From Thermodesulfobacteriota bacterium (GTDB taxonomy: Bacteria > Desulfobacterota > Thermodesulfobacteria > Thermodesulfobacteriales > Thermodesulfatatoraceae): a stretch of 28,667 nucleotides of DNA. The translations under genes and the position numbers were made by a program. The first letter of the stretch is position 1. The number at the start of each line of letters is the position of its first letter. Shown piece by piece: positions 21,724 to 28,667 of the stretch. The notes beneath the pieces were generated by a model. The model made no database searches and had not been told where the DNA came from. It worked only from the letters and a program-made list of their open reading frames with translations. The stretch is from the NCBI GenBank assembly GCA_013154385.1, contig JAADCO010000039.1, positions 1-28,667 on the forward strand. The letters run 5' to 3'.

Positions 21724-22764
21724 TTGGCCAAGAAGCTCAGCGAACTAGCGCGCCTGATAGGGGCCACTCTCCAGGGGGAAGACCTCGAGGTCAAGGGCGT
21801 AAACGCCCTCTCCTTGGCCACGGAGGAAGAGCTTTCCTTCGTGGAGTCCAGAAGACACCTGGCCGCCGCCAAGGAGACCCGGGCCCGGGCCCTCCTGGCC
21901 CCGCCATCCCTCGCCCAGGAACTTTCCGGAAAGAGCCTCCTCCTCACGGAGAACGTGCGGGCGGCTCTCTCGCGGTTGGCCTGGCTGTTCTACGAATCCC
22001 CGGAGCATCCCCGCGGCATAAGCCCCCTGGCCTTCGTGGAGGAAGGGGCCGAGATACACCCCGAAGCCTCGGTCTATCCCTTTGTCTACGTGGGGCGGAA
22101 CGCGAGGATCGGGGCCCGAAGCGTGCTCCATCCCTTTGTTTACGTGGGGGCGGGGTGTGAGGTCGCCGAAGACTGCCTCCTCTATCCGCACGTGGTGCTC
22201 TACCCCGGGACGAAGCTTGCCCGGGGGGTGATCCTTCACGCCGGTGCCGTGGTGGGTAGCGACGGGTTCGGCTACGCGCAGGAGGGAAGACGCCATCTGA
22301 AGATCCCCCACTTCGGACACGTGCAGGTCGAAGAGGAGGTGGAGATCGGGGCCAACACCTGCGTGGATCGGGCCACCTTCGGCGTGACCCGCATCGGGGC
22401 CGGTTCCAAGATCGACAACCTGGTGCAGGTGGCCCACAACGTGGACCTGGGCCGCGGCTGCGTGCTCGCCGGTCAGGCGGGGCTTACCGGGAGCGTGAAA
22501 CTCGGGGACTTCGTGTTCGTGGGAGGGCAGGCCGGGATCAACCGCTCCGTGGGAGACGGGGCCCAGGTCGCCGCCAAGGCCGGGGTGGCGCGGGACGTGC
22601 CCCCGGGCGCCGTGGTCGCCGGGGCCCCGGCGATGGAGATCCAGCGTTGGCGGCGCTGTGTGGCCGCCTACGAGCGCCTTCCGGAACTCCTCAAGGAAAT
22701 CCGGAGGTTGCAGGAGAAAGTGGCCAGACTGGAGGAAACCCTAAATGAGCGAGATCGTTCTTGA
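21724..22764 (+). CDS. lpxD: UDP-3-O-acylglucosamine N-acyltransferase
   Basis: Third step of lipid A synthesis, adding the N-linked acyl chain. The 346-residue protein has an N-terminal uridine-binding domain (about 1-100), a left-handed beta-helix of hexapeptide repeats (about 105-310, for example IHPEASVYPFVYVG) and a C-terminal helix. The catalytic His238 is in DNLVQVAHNVDLG, matching the known His in E. coli LpxD. The start is TTG at 21724 with AGGAGG 5 nt before it. First gene of the lipid A set, 66 nt after the PP-loop gene; fabZ overlaps its end by 20 nt. Confidence 0.96.
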   Translation: MAKKLSELARLIGATLQGEDLEVKGVNALSLATEEELSFVESRRHLAAAKETRARALLAPPSLAQELSGKSLLLTENVRAALSRLAWLFYESPEHPRGISPLAFVEEGAEIHPEASVYPFVYVGRNARIGARSVLHPFVYVGAGCEVAEDCLLYPHVVLYPGTKLARGVILHAGAVVGSDGFGYAQEGRRHLKIPHFGHVQVEEEVEIGANTCVDRATFGVTRIGAGSKIDNLVQVAHNVDLGRGCVLAGQAGLTGSVKLGDFVFVGGQAGINRSVGDGAQVAAKAGVARDVPPGAVVAGAPAMEIQRWRRCVAAYERLPELLKEIRRLQEKVARLEETLNERDRS

Positions 22765-23185
22765 CCACCGACAGATAAAGGAATACCTGCCGCATCGCTA
22801 TCCCTTTCTCTTCGTGGACCGGGTCGTTTCTTTCTCCGCGGACCCGCCGCGCATCGAGGCCATCAAGGCCTTCACCCTGAACGAGGCCTTCTTTCAGGGG
22901 CACTTTCCCGACGAGCCTCTGGTTCCCGGGGTGATCCTCGTCGAGGCCCTGGCGCAGTTGGGCATCATCTTCATGAAGAAACTCTTTCCCGAATACCGGG
23001 ATCGGCTCTTCGTCCTGGCCGGCGTGGATCGGGCCCGGTTCCGGGCTCCGGTCTATCCCGGGGACGTGGTCCGGCTGGTGCTTGAGGGTTACCAGTTCCG
23101 CCGCAGCATCCTGAAGACCCAGGGACGCGTCCTGCTGGGAGAGAAGGTCGCGGCGGAGGCCGAGATCATCGCGGCGGTGAAATGA
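22745..23185 (+). CDS. fabZ: 3-hydroxyacyl-ACP dehydratase FabZ
   Basis: Hot-dog-fold enzyme that dehydrates 3-hydroxyacyl-ACP in fatty acid elongation, drawing on the same pool that LpxA and LpxD use. The 146-residue protein shows LPHRYPFLFVDRV (15-27), catalytic His53 in FFQGHFPDEP and Glu67 in PGVILVEALAQ. Length is normal. It overlaps lpxD by 20 nt and lpxA by 4 nt (ATGA), the classic lpxD-fabZ-lpxA order. Confidence 0.97.
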   Translation: MSEIVLDHRQIKEYLPHRYPFLFVDRVVSFSADPPRIEAIKAFTLNEAFFQGHFPDEPLVPGVILVEALAQLGIIFMKKLFPEYRDRLFVLAGVDRARFRAPVYPGDVVRLVLEGYQFRRSILKTQGRVLLGEKVAAEAEIIAAVK

Positions 23186-23970
23186 TCCATCCGAGCGCCG
23201 TCATCCATCCCAGCGCGGAGATAGACGTGGGGGTAGAGATCGGTCCCTTCGTGGTCATCGGCCCCCGCGTGCGCATCGGGGCCGGGAGCCGGATCAAGGC
23301 CCACACGGTCATCGAAGAGGGCGTGGTCATCGGTCGCCGCAACCAAATCGGCCCCCTGGCCACGCTGGGAGGCGCACCGCAACACCTGGCCTATCGCGGG
23401 GAACCCACGACCCTTGAGATCGGCGACGAAAACGTCATCCGGGAATACGTCTCCATTCACCGGGGCACCGCGCTCGAGAAAGGAGTGACGAAGATCGGCA
23501 ACCGCTGTTATCTCATGGCCTATTCCCACGTGGGGCACGACTGTGAGCTGGCCGACGAGGTCATCCTCACCAACGGGGCCCAGCTCGCTGGTCACGTGAA
23601 GGTGGGCCGGGCGGTGGTGCTCGGCGGTCTGGCCACGGTGCACCAGTTCTGCCGCCTGGGAGACCTGGCCTTCGTTTCCGGGATGACCGGCGTGGGCAAG
23701 GACGTCCCCCCTTACGTGCGGGTCTTCGGGATCCCGGCGGGCATCTACGGCCTGAACCTGGTGGGCCTGCGCCGGCACGGGGTCTCCCGCGAGGCGATAA
23801 ACGCGCTCTCGAAGGCCCTTAAGATCTATCTGCATCACGGAACGCTCGCCGAGGCCATAGAGAGGATCAAAAAGGAAGTGCCGTTGCTTCCGGAGGTCGA
23901 AAACTTCCTGGCCTTTCTCGAGGCCCCTTCCAAGAGGGGGCTTGTGAGACGGATGCGGGTGGAAGACTGA
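23182..23970 (+). CDS. lpxA: Acyl-ACP--UDP-N-acetylglucosamine O-acyltransferase
   Basis: First step of lipid A synthesis. The 262-residue protein is a hexapeptide-repeat beta-helix (MIHPSAVIHPSAEID ... IGPFVVIGPRV) with the catalytic His119 in SHVGHDCELAD, VHQFCRLGD, and GKDVPPYVRVFG before the C-terminal helices. Its stop shares a base with the lpxI start (TGATG). Some relatives accept UDP-GlcNAc3N instead of UDP-GlcNAc; that cannot be decided from the sequence alone, although the nearby oxidoreductase makes it worth asking. Confidence 0.97.
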   Translation: MIHPSAVIHPSAEIDVGVEIGPFVVIGPRVRIGAGSRIKAHTVIEEGVVIGRRNQIGPLATLGGAPQHLAYRGEPTTLEIGDENVIREYVSIHRGTALEKGVTKIGNRCYLMAYSHVGHDCELADEVILTNGAQLAGHVKVGRAVVLGGLATVHQFCRLGDLAFVSGMTGVGKDVPPYVRVFGIPAGIYGLNLVGLRRHGVSREAINALSKALKIYLHHGTLAEAIERIKKEVPLLPEVENFLAFLEAPSKRGLVRRMRVED

Positions 23971-24773
23971 TGGCCGTAGCTCTGGTGGCTGGAAAGGGGC
24001 TTTATCCCTATCTCTTCGCCCGCGCGGTCAAGGACCGCGGGCAGCGGCTGGTGGTCATCACCTTCAAGGGGCAGAGCGAAAACGCGGTGAAGGAGCTGGC
24101 CGACGCCCACTACGAGCTCCGTCTCGGGCAACTCGGCCGCCTCCTCAAGATCCTCCGCAAGGAAAAGGTGGAGGAGGTGGCCTTTGCCGGGGCCATAAAC
24201 AAACCGCAGGCCATCTGGCAGGCCAGGCCGGACCTCAAGGCCGTGCTCCTCTGGAAGAAGCTCCGCACCCGCCACGACGACGAGCTCCTGCGCGCGGTGG
24301 CGGAAGAAATCGAAAGCCTGGGGATTAAGGTCATCTCCCCCACGAGCTATCTTCCGGAGCTCCTGACCCCGCGCGGGGTTCTCACGCAGAAGTCTCCCAA
24401 CCGCAAGCAATGGGAGGACATCCGTTTTGGTTTCGCCATGGCCAAGGCCGTGGGGGAACTCGACATCGGCCAGTGCGTGGTGGTGAAGGAGAGGATGGTC
24501 GTGGCCGTGGAGGCGCTCGAGGGCACGGACGCCACCATCCTGCGCGCCGGTGAGCTCCTGCCGGACACCGTGGTGGTCAAGGTGAAGAAGCCCCGCCAGG
24601 ACGACCGCTTCGACCTCCCCTCAGCCGGCCCGAAGACCATCGAGACCATGATCAAGGCCGGGGCCAAGGTCCTCGCCCTGGAAGCCGGCCAATCCCTCTT
24701 CTTCGAGCGGGAGCGGGCCTTGGCGTTGGCAGACGAGGCCGGTATGGTGGTAGTAGGGGTCTCGCATGAATAA
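23970..24773 (+). CDS. lpxI: UDP-2,3-diacylglucosamine diphosphatase LpxI
   Basis: Hydrolyses UDP-2,3-diacylglucosamine to lipid X, replacing the unrelated LpxH of enterobacteria. The 267-residue protein has AVALVAGKGLYPYLFARA at the N-terminus, VAFAGAINKPQAIW, RHDDELLRAVAEEIES and the C-terminal-domain signature KKPRQDDRFDLPSAGPKTIE (about 207-225) that carries the essential aspartates. It sits between lpxA and lpxB in one coupled set, which supports the assignment. The next gene overlaps by 8 nt. Confidence 0.95.
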   Translation: MAVALVAGKGLYPYLFARAVKDRGQRLVVITFKGQSENAVKELADAHYELRLGQLGRLLKILRKEKVEEVAFAGAINKPQAIWQARPDLKAVLLWKKLRTRHDDELLRAVAEEIESLGIKVISPTSYLPELLTPRGVLTQKSPNRKQWEDIRFGFAMAKAVGELDIGQCVVVKERMVVAVEALEGTDATILRAGELLPDTVVVKVKKPRQDDRFDLPSAGPKTIETMIKAGAKVLALEAGQSLFFERERALALADEAGMVVVGVSHE

Positions 24774-25761
24774 AGTGCGCATCGCGGTCATAGGCGTCGG
24801 ACATCTGGGGCGGTTTCACGCAGCCAAGCTCGCGCTGCTACCGGAAGCGGAACTCGTCGCCGTGGTGGACGTCCTTCCCGAACGCGCCGAGGAGGTGGCC
24901 AAAAAGCTCGGCGTGCGCGCGGTCACGGATTTCAAAGAGGTTCTTCCCGAAATAGACGCGGTTTCCGTGGTGGTCCCCACGGTGCACCACTATCGGGTGA
25001 CGAAAGAGGCCCTTGAAGCCGGTTGCCACGTTTTCGTGGAAAAACCGCTTGCCGCCTCCCCGGAAGAGGCCAGGGAACTGGTCAAGCTTGCCAAGAAGCT
25101 CGACCGCATCCTCCAGGTGGGCCACATCGAGAGGTTCAATCCGGCCATCAAGCGGCTCCTCGCGGAGACGGAAAACCCCGTCTTCATCGAGGCCGAAAGG
25201 ACCAGCCGGTTCTCCCGCCGGTGTCTCGACGTGGACGTGATCCTCGACCTCATGATCCACGACCTGGACCTGGTGCTCACCCTCACCAAGCAGAAGATAG
25301 CGGAGCTTCAGGCCACCGGGGCCCCGGTGATGACGGACAAAACCGATCTGGCCAGCGTGAGGCTCGTCTTTGAAAACGGCACCGTGGCCAACCTCACCGC
25401 CAGCCGCCTGGCGCTCCATCCCCGCCGCTCCTTTCGCGTGTTTCAGCCCGGGATGTATCTGGCGGCGGACACCCTGGAAAACACCTTCGTCAAGGTGAAG
25501 CTCAAGGCCGGGGAGTCCCTGGCCGCAGAGACCCCTTCGGAGGCCGAAACCTTCGCCAACCCCGATCCCCTGCTCGAGGAGCTGATCTCCTTCGTGCGCG
25601 CGGTGGCCAAGGGCGAGAGGCCGCCGGTGAGCGGGGAGGAGGGGTTTGAGGCCCTTGAGCTTGCCTTTCGCATCAAGAAGGAAATAGACCGCCAGATGGC
25701 GCATTTCTTAGCACGGGAAGGGTCTTGTCTGCCGGATCTCAAGCGTCACTGCGTTTCCTGA
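24766..25761 (+). CDS. Gfo/Idh/MocA-family oxidoreductase (GnnA-like candidate)
   Basis: A 331-residue NAD(P)-dependent sugar oxidoreductase. The Rossmann motif is VIGVGHLGRFHAAKL (8-22), followed by VFVEKPLAAS (EKP 92-94) and GHIERFNPAIKRL, with the family's C-terminal beta-sheet domain. It overlaps lpxI by 8 nt and lpxB by about 37 nt, so it is fully part of the lipid A set. In some bacteria a GnnA oxidoreductase with the GnnB aminotransferase makes UDP-GlcNAc3N for amide-linked lipid A, but no aminotransferase is next to it here. Similar oxidoreductases occur at this place in other Deltaproteobacteria. Substrate unproven. Confidence 0.88.
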   Translation: MNKVRIAVIGVGHLGRFHAAKLALLPEAELVAVVDVLPERAEEVAKKLGVRAVTDFKEVLPEIDAVSVVVPTVHHYRVTKEALEAGCHVFVEKPLAASPEEARELVKLAKKLDRILQVGHIERFNPAIKRLLAETENPVFIEAERTSRFSRRCLDVDVILDLMIHDLDLVLTLTKQKIAELQATGAPVMTDKTDLASVRLVFENGTVANLTASRLALHPRRSFRVFQPGMYLAADTLENTFVKVKLKAGESLAAETPSEAETFANPDPLLEELISFVRAVAKGERPPVSGEEGFEALELAFRIKKEIDRQMAHFLAREGSCLPDLKRHCVS

Positions 25762-26900
25762 TCGTCACCGGAGAATCTTCGGGAGACCTCCACGGGGCCT
25801 CCTTCCTGAGGGCCTTGCGGGAGCTTGCCCCGGGACTTCACGCCGCCGGCATCGGGGGCCCGAAACTGCGAGCCGCAGGCCTTGAGTGCCTCTTTCCCGC
25901 CGAGGACTTGGCCCTGGTGGGGCTTCCCGGGTTTCGCGAACTCAAGACCACGCTCTCGGTCTTCCGGCGTCTCCTCAAGGTCATCAAAGAAAGGCCCCCG
26001 CATCTCCTCGTGCTCATAGACTTTCCGGAATTCAACCTGTGGCTTGCGCGTTTTGCCAAAAGATACGGGGTGCCCATCTTCTACTACATCGCCCCCCAGG
26101 TCTGGGCCTGGCGCGAGGGGCGGGTGAAGCTCATCCGCCGCGTGGTTGACTGCCTGGCGGTGATCCTTCCCTTTGAGGTCGAGTTCTATCGGCGCCACGG
26201 GATCGAGGCCCATTTCGTCGGCCATCCCCTGCTGGACGTGGTGAAACCCTGCCTTTCCCGGGAGACCTTCTTCCGGCTGATAGACCTGCGCGCGGAAAAA
26301 CCCCTCATCGGCCTTTTTCCGGGCAGCAGGCGCCGGGAGGTGGAGACCCTCCTTCCCGTCTTCGTGGAGACCTACCAGCGGCTCAAGGGCGAGATCCCTT
26401 CACTGCAGGCCGTGGTGGTCCAGGCCGAGGGGCTTCCCGAGCACCTCTTCCACGTCCACGGGCCGGATCTCCGCGTGGTCAAGGGCTATCAGTACGAAGT
26501 CATGCAGCACGCCGAGGCCGTGCTCCTGGCCTCGGGCACGGTGACCCTGGAGGCCGCCATCGTCGGGGTGCCCATGGTGGTGGCCTACAAGATGCCCAGG
26601 TTCTCCTTTTGGCTGGCCAGACACCTGGTCAAGGTGCCCTACGTGAGCCTGGTCAACATCCTCGCCGGCCGCCGGCTCGTCCCCGAGCTCCTTCAGGACG
26701 AGGCCGAGCCCTCGCGCCTGGCCGAGGCCCTCAAACCCTTCTTGACCGACAAGGACATTGCCGCAGAGACCAGAAGGGCCCTCAATGATCTCTCCCATCT
26801 CCTGGGTCCACCCGGGGCCTGCTGGCGGGCCGCGGAATTGGCCCTCAACTTTCTCCGGCGCACTCTCCCGCAGAAAGATTCCGTGATATCCGTGCCCTAA
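25725..26900 (+). CDS. lpxB: Lipid-A-disaccharide synthase
   Basis: Joins lipid X and UDP-diacylglucosamine into the disaccharide of lipid A at the membrane face. The 391-residue GT-B-like protein has LIVTGESSGDLHGASFLRAL near the N-terminus, GIGGPKLRAAG, IDFPEFNLWLARFAKRYG, YYIAPQVWAWREGRVK, FVGHPLLD, GLFPGSRRREVETLLPVF and LLASGTVTLEAAIVGVPMVV, all hallmark LpxB segments. The start is TTG at 25725, inside the end of the oxidoreductase gene; the sequence offers no ATG or GTG before the LIVTGE strand. Last gene of the lipid A set. The next 111 nt hold a possible promoter but no clear terminator. Confidence 0.96.
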   Translation: MSAGSQASLRFLIVTGESSGDLHGASFLRALRELAPGLHAAGIGGPKLRAAGLECLFPAEDLALVGLPGFRELKTTLSVFRRLLKVIKERPPHLLVLIDFPEFNLWLARFAKRYGVPIFYYIAPQVWAWREGRVKLIRRVVDCLAVILPFEVEFYRRHGIEAHFVGHPLLDVVKPCLSRETFFRLIDLRAEKPLIGLFPGSRRREVETLLPVFVETYQRLKGEIPSLQAVVVQAEGLPEHLFHVHGPDLRVVKGYQYEVMQHAEAVLLASGTVTLEAAIVGVPMVVAYKMPRFSFWLARHLVKVPYVSLVNILAGRRLVPELLQDEAEPSRLAEALKPFLTDKDIAAETRRALNDLSHLLGPPGACWRAAELALNFLRRTLPQKDSVISVP

Positions 26901-26937
26901 TACCTCAGGCCTCGTTTCCGCCCCTTTTTCTCTTTCC

Positions 26938-26965
26938 TCAAGGGATTTCTGCCCTCTGCCGAAGG
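26938..26965 (+). promoter_or_regulatory. Weak sigma-28-like site upstream of cheY
   Basis: TCAA, 16 nt, then GCCGAAGG, about 46 nt before the cheY ATG. It shares the 16-nt spacing and GCCGAA core with the site upstream of the flaG chain, but departs from the flagellar sigma consensus in the last three bases. Low confidence. Confidence 0.25.
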
Positions 26966-27011
26966 AATAGGAAGCGGATGTGGACAATTTTAGGACCGCA
27001 GGAGTCTCCTT

Positions 27012-27383
27012 ATGAAGGTACTGGTGGTCGATGATTCCAAGTCCATCAGGCAGATCCAGCGTCGTTACCTCTCTCAGATGGGACACACCGTGGTGGAGGC
27101 GACCAACGGGGAAGAAGCCCTCAAGGTGCTCGAAGAGAATCCCGACGTGGAGCTCGTCCTCCTCGATTGGCACATGCCGGTGATGAACGGTTACGAATTC
27201 CTCAAGGCCATGCGCGCCAACGAAAAGTGGAAGGACATCAAGGTGATGATGGTAACCACGGAGAACCAGGAAAAGAGCGTCATCGACGCCATCATGGCCG
27301 GAGCCAACGAATATCTGATGAAACCCTTTGACCAGGAGATGTTGGAGAACAAGATCCGCTGGCTGATGGAGGAATCCTTGTGA
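27012..27383 (+). CDS. cheY: Chemotaxis response regulator CheY
   Basis: A 123-residue single receiver domain with no output domain. The acidic pair is Asp7-Asp8, the phospho-acceptor Asp52 in LVLLDWHMPVMNG, the switch Thr in VMMVTTENQ and Lys104 in YLMKPFD; these fit the CheY type that binds the flagellar motor switch. The ATG has AGGAG 7 nt upstream. It overlaps cheB by 4 nt (GTGA), which strongly supports a chemotaxis role. Confidence 0.92.
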   Translation: MKVLVVDDSKSIRQIQRRYLSQMGHTVVEATNGEEALKVLEENPDVELVLLDWHMPVMNGYEFLKAMRANEKWKDIKVMMVTTENQEKSVIDAIMAGANEYLMKPFDQEMLENKIRWLMEESL

Positions 27384-28438
27384 AGAAGATCCGCGTGCTC
27401 GTGGTGGATGACAGCCCGGTCTTTCGCAAGCTGCTCTCGGAGGTGCTGCGCTCTGATCGGGAGATAGAAGTGGTGGGCACGGCCTCAAACGGCAAGGAAG
27501 CCCTCGAGAAGATCCCCCGCCTGAAGCCCGACGTAGTCACCCTGGACATCGAGATGCCGGTGATGGACGGGCTTACGGCCCTTGAGAAGATCCATCGTCT
27601 CTATCCCCAGGTGCGCGTGATCATGTTCTCCTCCCTGACCCAGAAGGGAGCCAAGGAGACCATCAAGGCCCTTTCTCTCGGGGCCTTTGATTTCGTCACC
27701 AAGCCTTCCAGTCAATCCTTGACCGAAAGCTTCAAGCGCATAAGGGAAGAACTGCTGCCCAAGATCAAGTCGGCGGTCCCGCGCCCCCGGCCTCCGATCC
27801 GGAAGCCGAGGACGCCCTCGCGGCCTCAACCAACGCGTCTCTTTCCCACCGCGCGGCGGGAGGTCGTGGCCATCGGGGTCTCCACCGGCGGCCCCAAGGC
27901 CCTGGCCGAGGTCATCCCGCGTCTTCCCGGAAACTTCCCGGTGCCCATTCTCATCGTGCAGCACATGCCGCCCATTTTCACCGCCCAGCTCGCCGCGAGA
28001 CTCGATCAGCTCTCTGCGCTCAGGGTCATCGAGGCCAACCAGGGCGTCCCGGTCACCCCGGGAAAGGTCTTCATCGCCCCGGGGGACAAGCACATGGAGG
28101 TGAGGATCACCAACGGGACCAAGGTCATCCATCTCCACAAGGGGCCGCCGGAGAACAGCTGTCGGCCGGCGGTGGACGTGCTTTTTCGCTCCGTGGCCAA
28201 GGTCTACGGAGCAAGAAGTGTGGGCGTCATCATGACGGGAATGGGTCACGACGGTTTGGCCGGCGCCAAACAGATGAAAGAGGCCGGGGCCCTCATCATC
28301 GCCCAGGACGAGGCCACCTCGGTGGTCTACGGCATGCCCCGGGCCGTGGTGGAAGCTGGTATCGCTGATTACGTCCTCCCCCTGGGGGAGATCGCCAATT
28401 TCTTGCAAAAACTATTTCGTCAACGGATTGCGGCATGA
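27380..28438 (+). CDS. cheB: Chemotaxis protein-glutamate methylesterase CheB
   Basis: Removes methyl groups from chemoreceptor glutamates and deamidates glutamines, providing adaptation. The 352-residue protein has an N-terminal receiver (phospho-acceptor Asp56 in VTLDIEMPVMDG), a proline- and arginine-rich linker (about 133-155) and the C-terminal methylesterase with active Ser168 in IGVSTGGPKAL, the VQHMPPIFT histidine and MTGMGHDG aspartate. The triad is intact. The start is GTG overlapping the cheY stop. Confidence 0.96.
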   Translation: MKKIRVLVVDDSPVFRKLLSEVLRSDREIEVVGTASNGKEALEKIPRLKPDVVTLDIEMPVMDGLTALEKIHRLYPQVRVIMFSSLTQKGAKETIKALSLGAFDFVTKPSSQSLTESFKRIREELLPKIKSAVPRPRPPIRKPRTPSRPQPTRLFPTARREVVAIGVSTGGPKALAEVIPRLPGNFPVPILIVQHMPPIFTAQLAARLDQLSALRVIEANQGVPVTPGKVFIAPGDKHMEVRITNGTKVIHLHKGPPENSCRPAVDVLFRSVAKVYGARSVGVIMTGMGHDGLAGAKQMKEAGALIIAQDEATSVVYGMPRAVVEAGIADYVLPLGEIANFLQKLFRQRIAA

Positions 28439-28667
28439 GACCAGAGGTGTATCGGTTTTTTGCGGACTTAGTGCAGAAATATAGCGGAATCACCCTCAAA
28501 CAGGAGAAGACTTATCTCCTGGAGAGCCGCCTGCGAGAGCTCGCCCGCGCTCTCGGATACCGAGGGGTAGACGAGCTCTACGAAGTGGCCAAGAGGAAAC
28601 TCACCCCTGCGCTTCGGGACGAAATCATCGAGGCCATGACCACCAACGAGACCTATTTCTTCCGGGA
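28435..28667 (+). CDS. cheR: Chemotaxis protein methyltransferase CheR, partial (5' part)
   Basis: Methylates chemoreceptor glutamates using SAM. Only the first 77 codons are in the window. They cover the N-terminal helical domain (VYRFFADLVQKYSGI, KTYLLESRLRELARALG) up to EAMTTNETYFFR, the strongly conserved CheR segment just before the SAM-binding domain. The ATG overlaps the cheB stop (ATGA). The methyltransferase domain lies beyond the window. Confidence 0.93.
   Translation, partial: MRPEVYRFFADLVQKYSGITLKQEKTYLLESRLRELARALGYRGVDELYEVAKRKLTPALRDEIIEAMTTNETYFFR

Noticed and set aside
26400..27488. Long minus-strand open frame spanning the end of lpxB, the gap and cheY
   Set aside because: It is antisense to two well-identified genes and rich in His/Gly/Asp/Leu as expected for a GC-rich shadow frame.
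1..28667. Mobile elements, CRISPR arrays, tRNA or rRNA genes
   Set aside because: No repeat arrays, transposase-like frames, terminal inverted repeats or cloverleaf sequences were seen; the composition is even across the window.

Overview
The window is about 28.7 kb of compact, GC-rich, almost intergenic-free bacterial chromosome. It looks like a Gram-negative, flagellated, probably thermophilic and anaerobic member of the Thermodesulfobacteriota (old Deltaproteobacteria). This is inferred from lipid A genes using LpxI rather than LpxH, an Mrp ATPase fused to a NifX-like domain, a likely UGA-encoded selenoprotein, and proteins rich in Glu/Lys/Arg. The species is not identified. I see no insertion sequence, CRISPR array, tRNA or rRNA. 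Most neighbouring genes overlap by 1-32 nt, and GTG/TTG starts are common.

Layout. 1-5930 (minus): a chain reading small FliT-like protein, flaG, response regulator, REC-GAF-HD-GYP regulator, degenerate histidine kinase, dprA, topA (cut by the window edge), with a candidate sigma-28 promoter upstream. 6083-10100 (minus): DsrE-family protein, Mrp-NifX fusion, AmgK-like sugar kinase, argB, pyrE. 10190-11311 (plus): holA, overlapping tail-to-tail with 11235-13386 (minus): Rho_N-like small protein, purC, orphan ParB-like protein. 13524-14081 (plus): a macrodomain protein, divergent from the Rho_N gene across a region with a perfect 9-bp inverted repeat. 14078-17534 (minus): CorA-type transporter, uppP, a catalytically dead HtrA-like PDZ protein, a class I methyltransferase. 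17796-21657 (plus): a 64-residue selenoprotein candidate behind a terminator-like leader hairpin, then asd, recN and a PP-loop thiolase-like protein. 21724-26900 (plus): lipid A operon lpxD-fabZ-lpxA-lpxI-oxidoreductase-lpxB. 27012-28667 (plus): cheY-cheB-cheR (cheR cut by the window edge).

The most interesting item is at 17796-17990: a small open frame with a strong ribosome binding site, an in-frame TGA at codon 25 lying between two CxxC pairs, conserved-looking coding sequence on both sides, and a stem-loop with a GGU loop at bacterial SECIS distance. Ordinary gene calling would miss it. Other notable points are the pseudo-HtrA in the uppP operon, the degenerate kinase/HD-GYP/DprA/TopA chain, the orphan ParB-like protein in a purine operon, and the oxidoreductase embedded in the lipid A operon without its usual aminotransferase partner.
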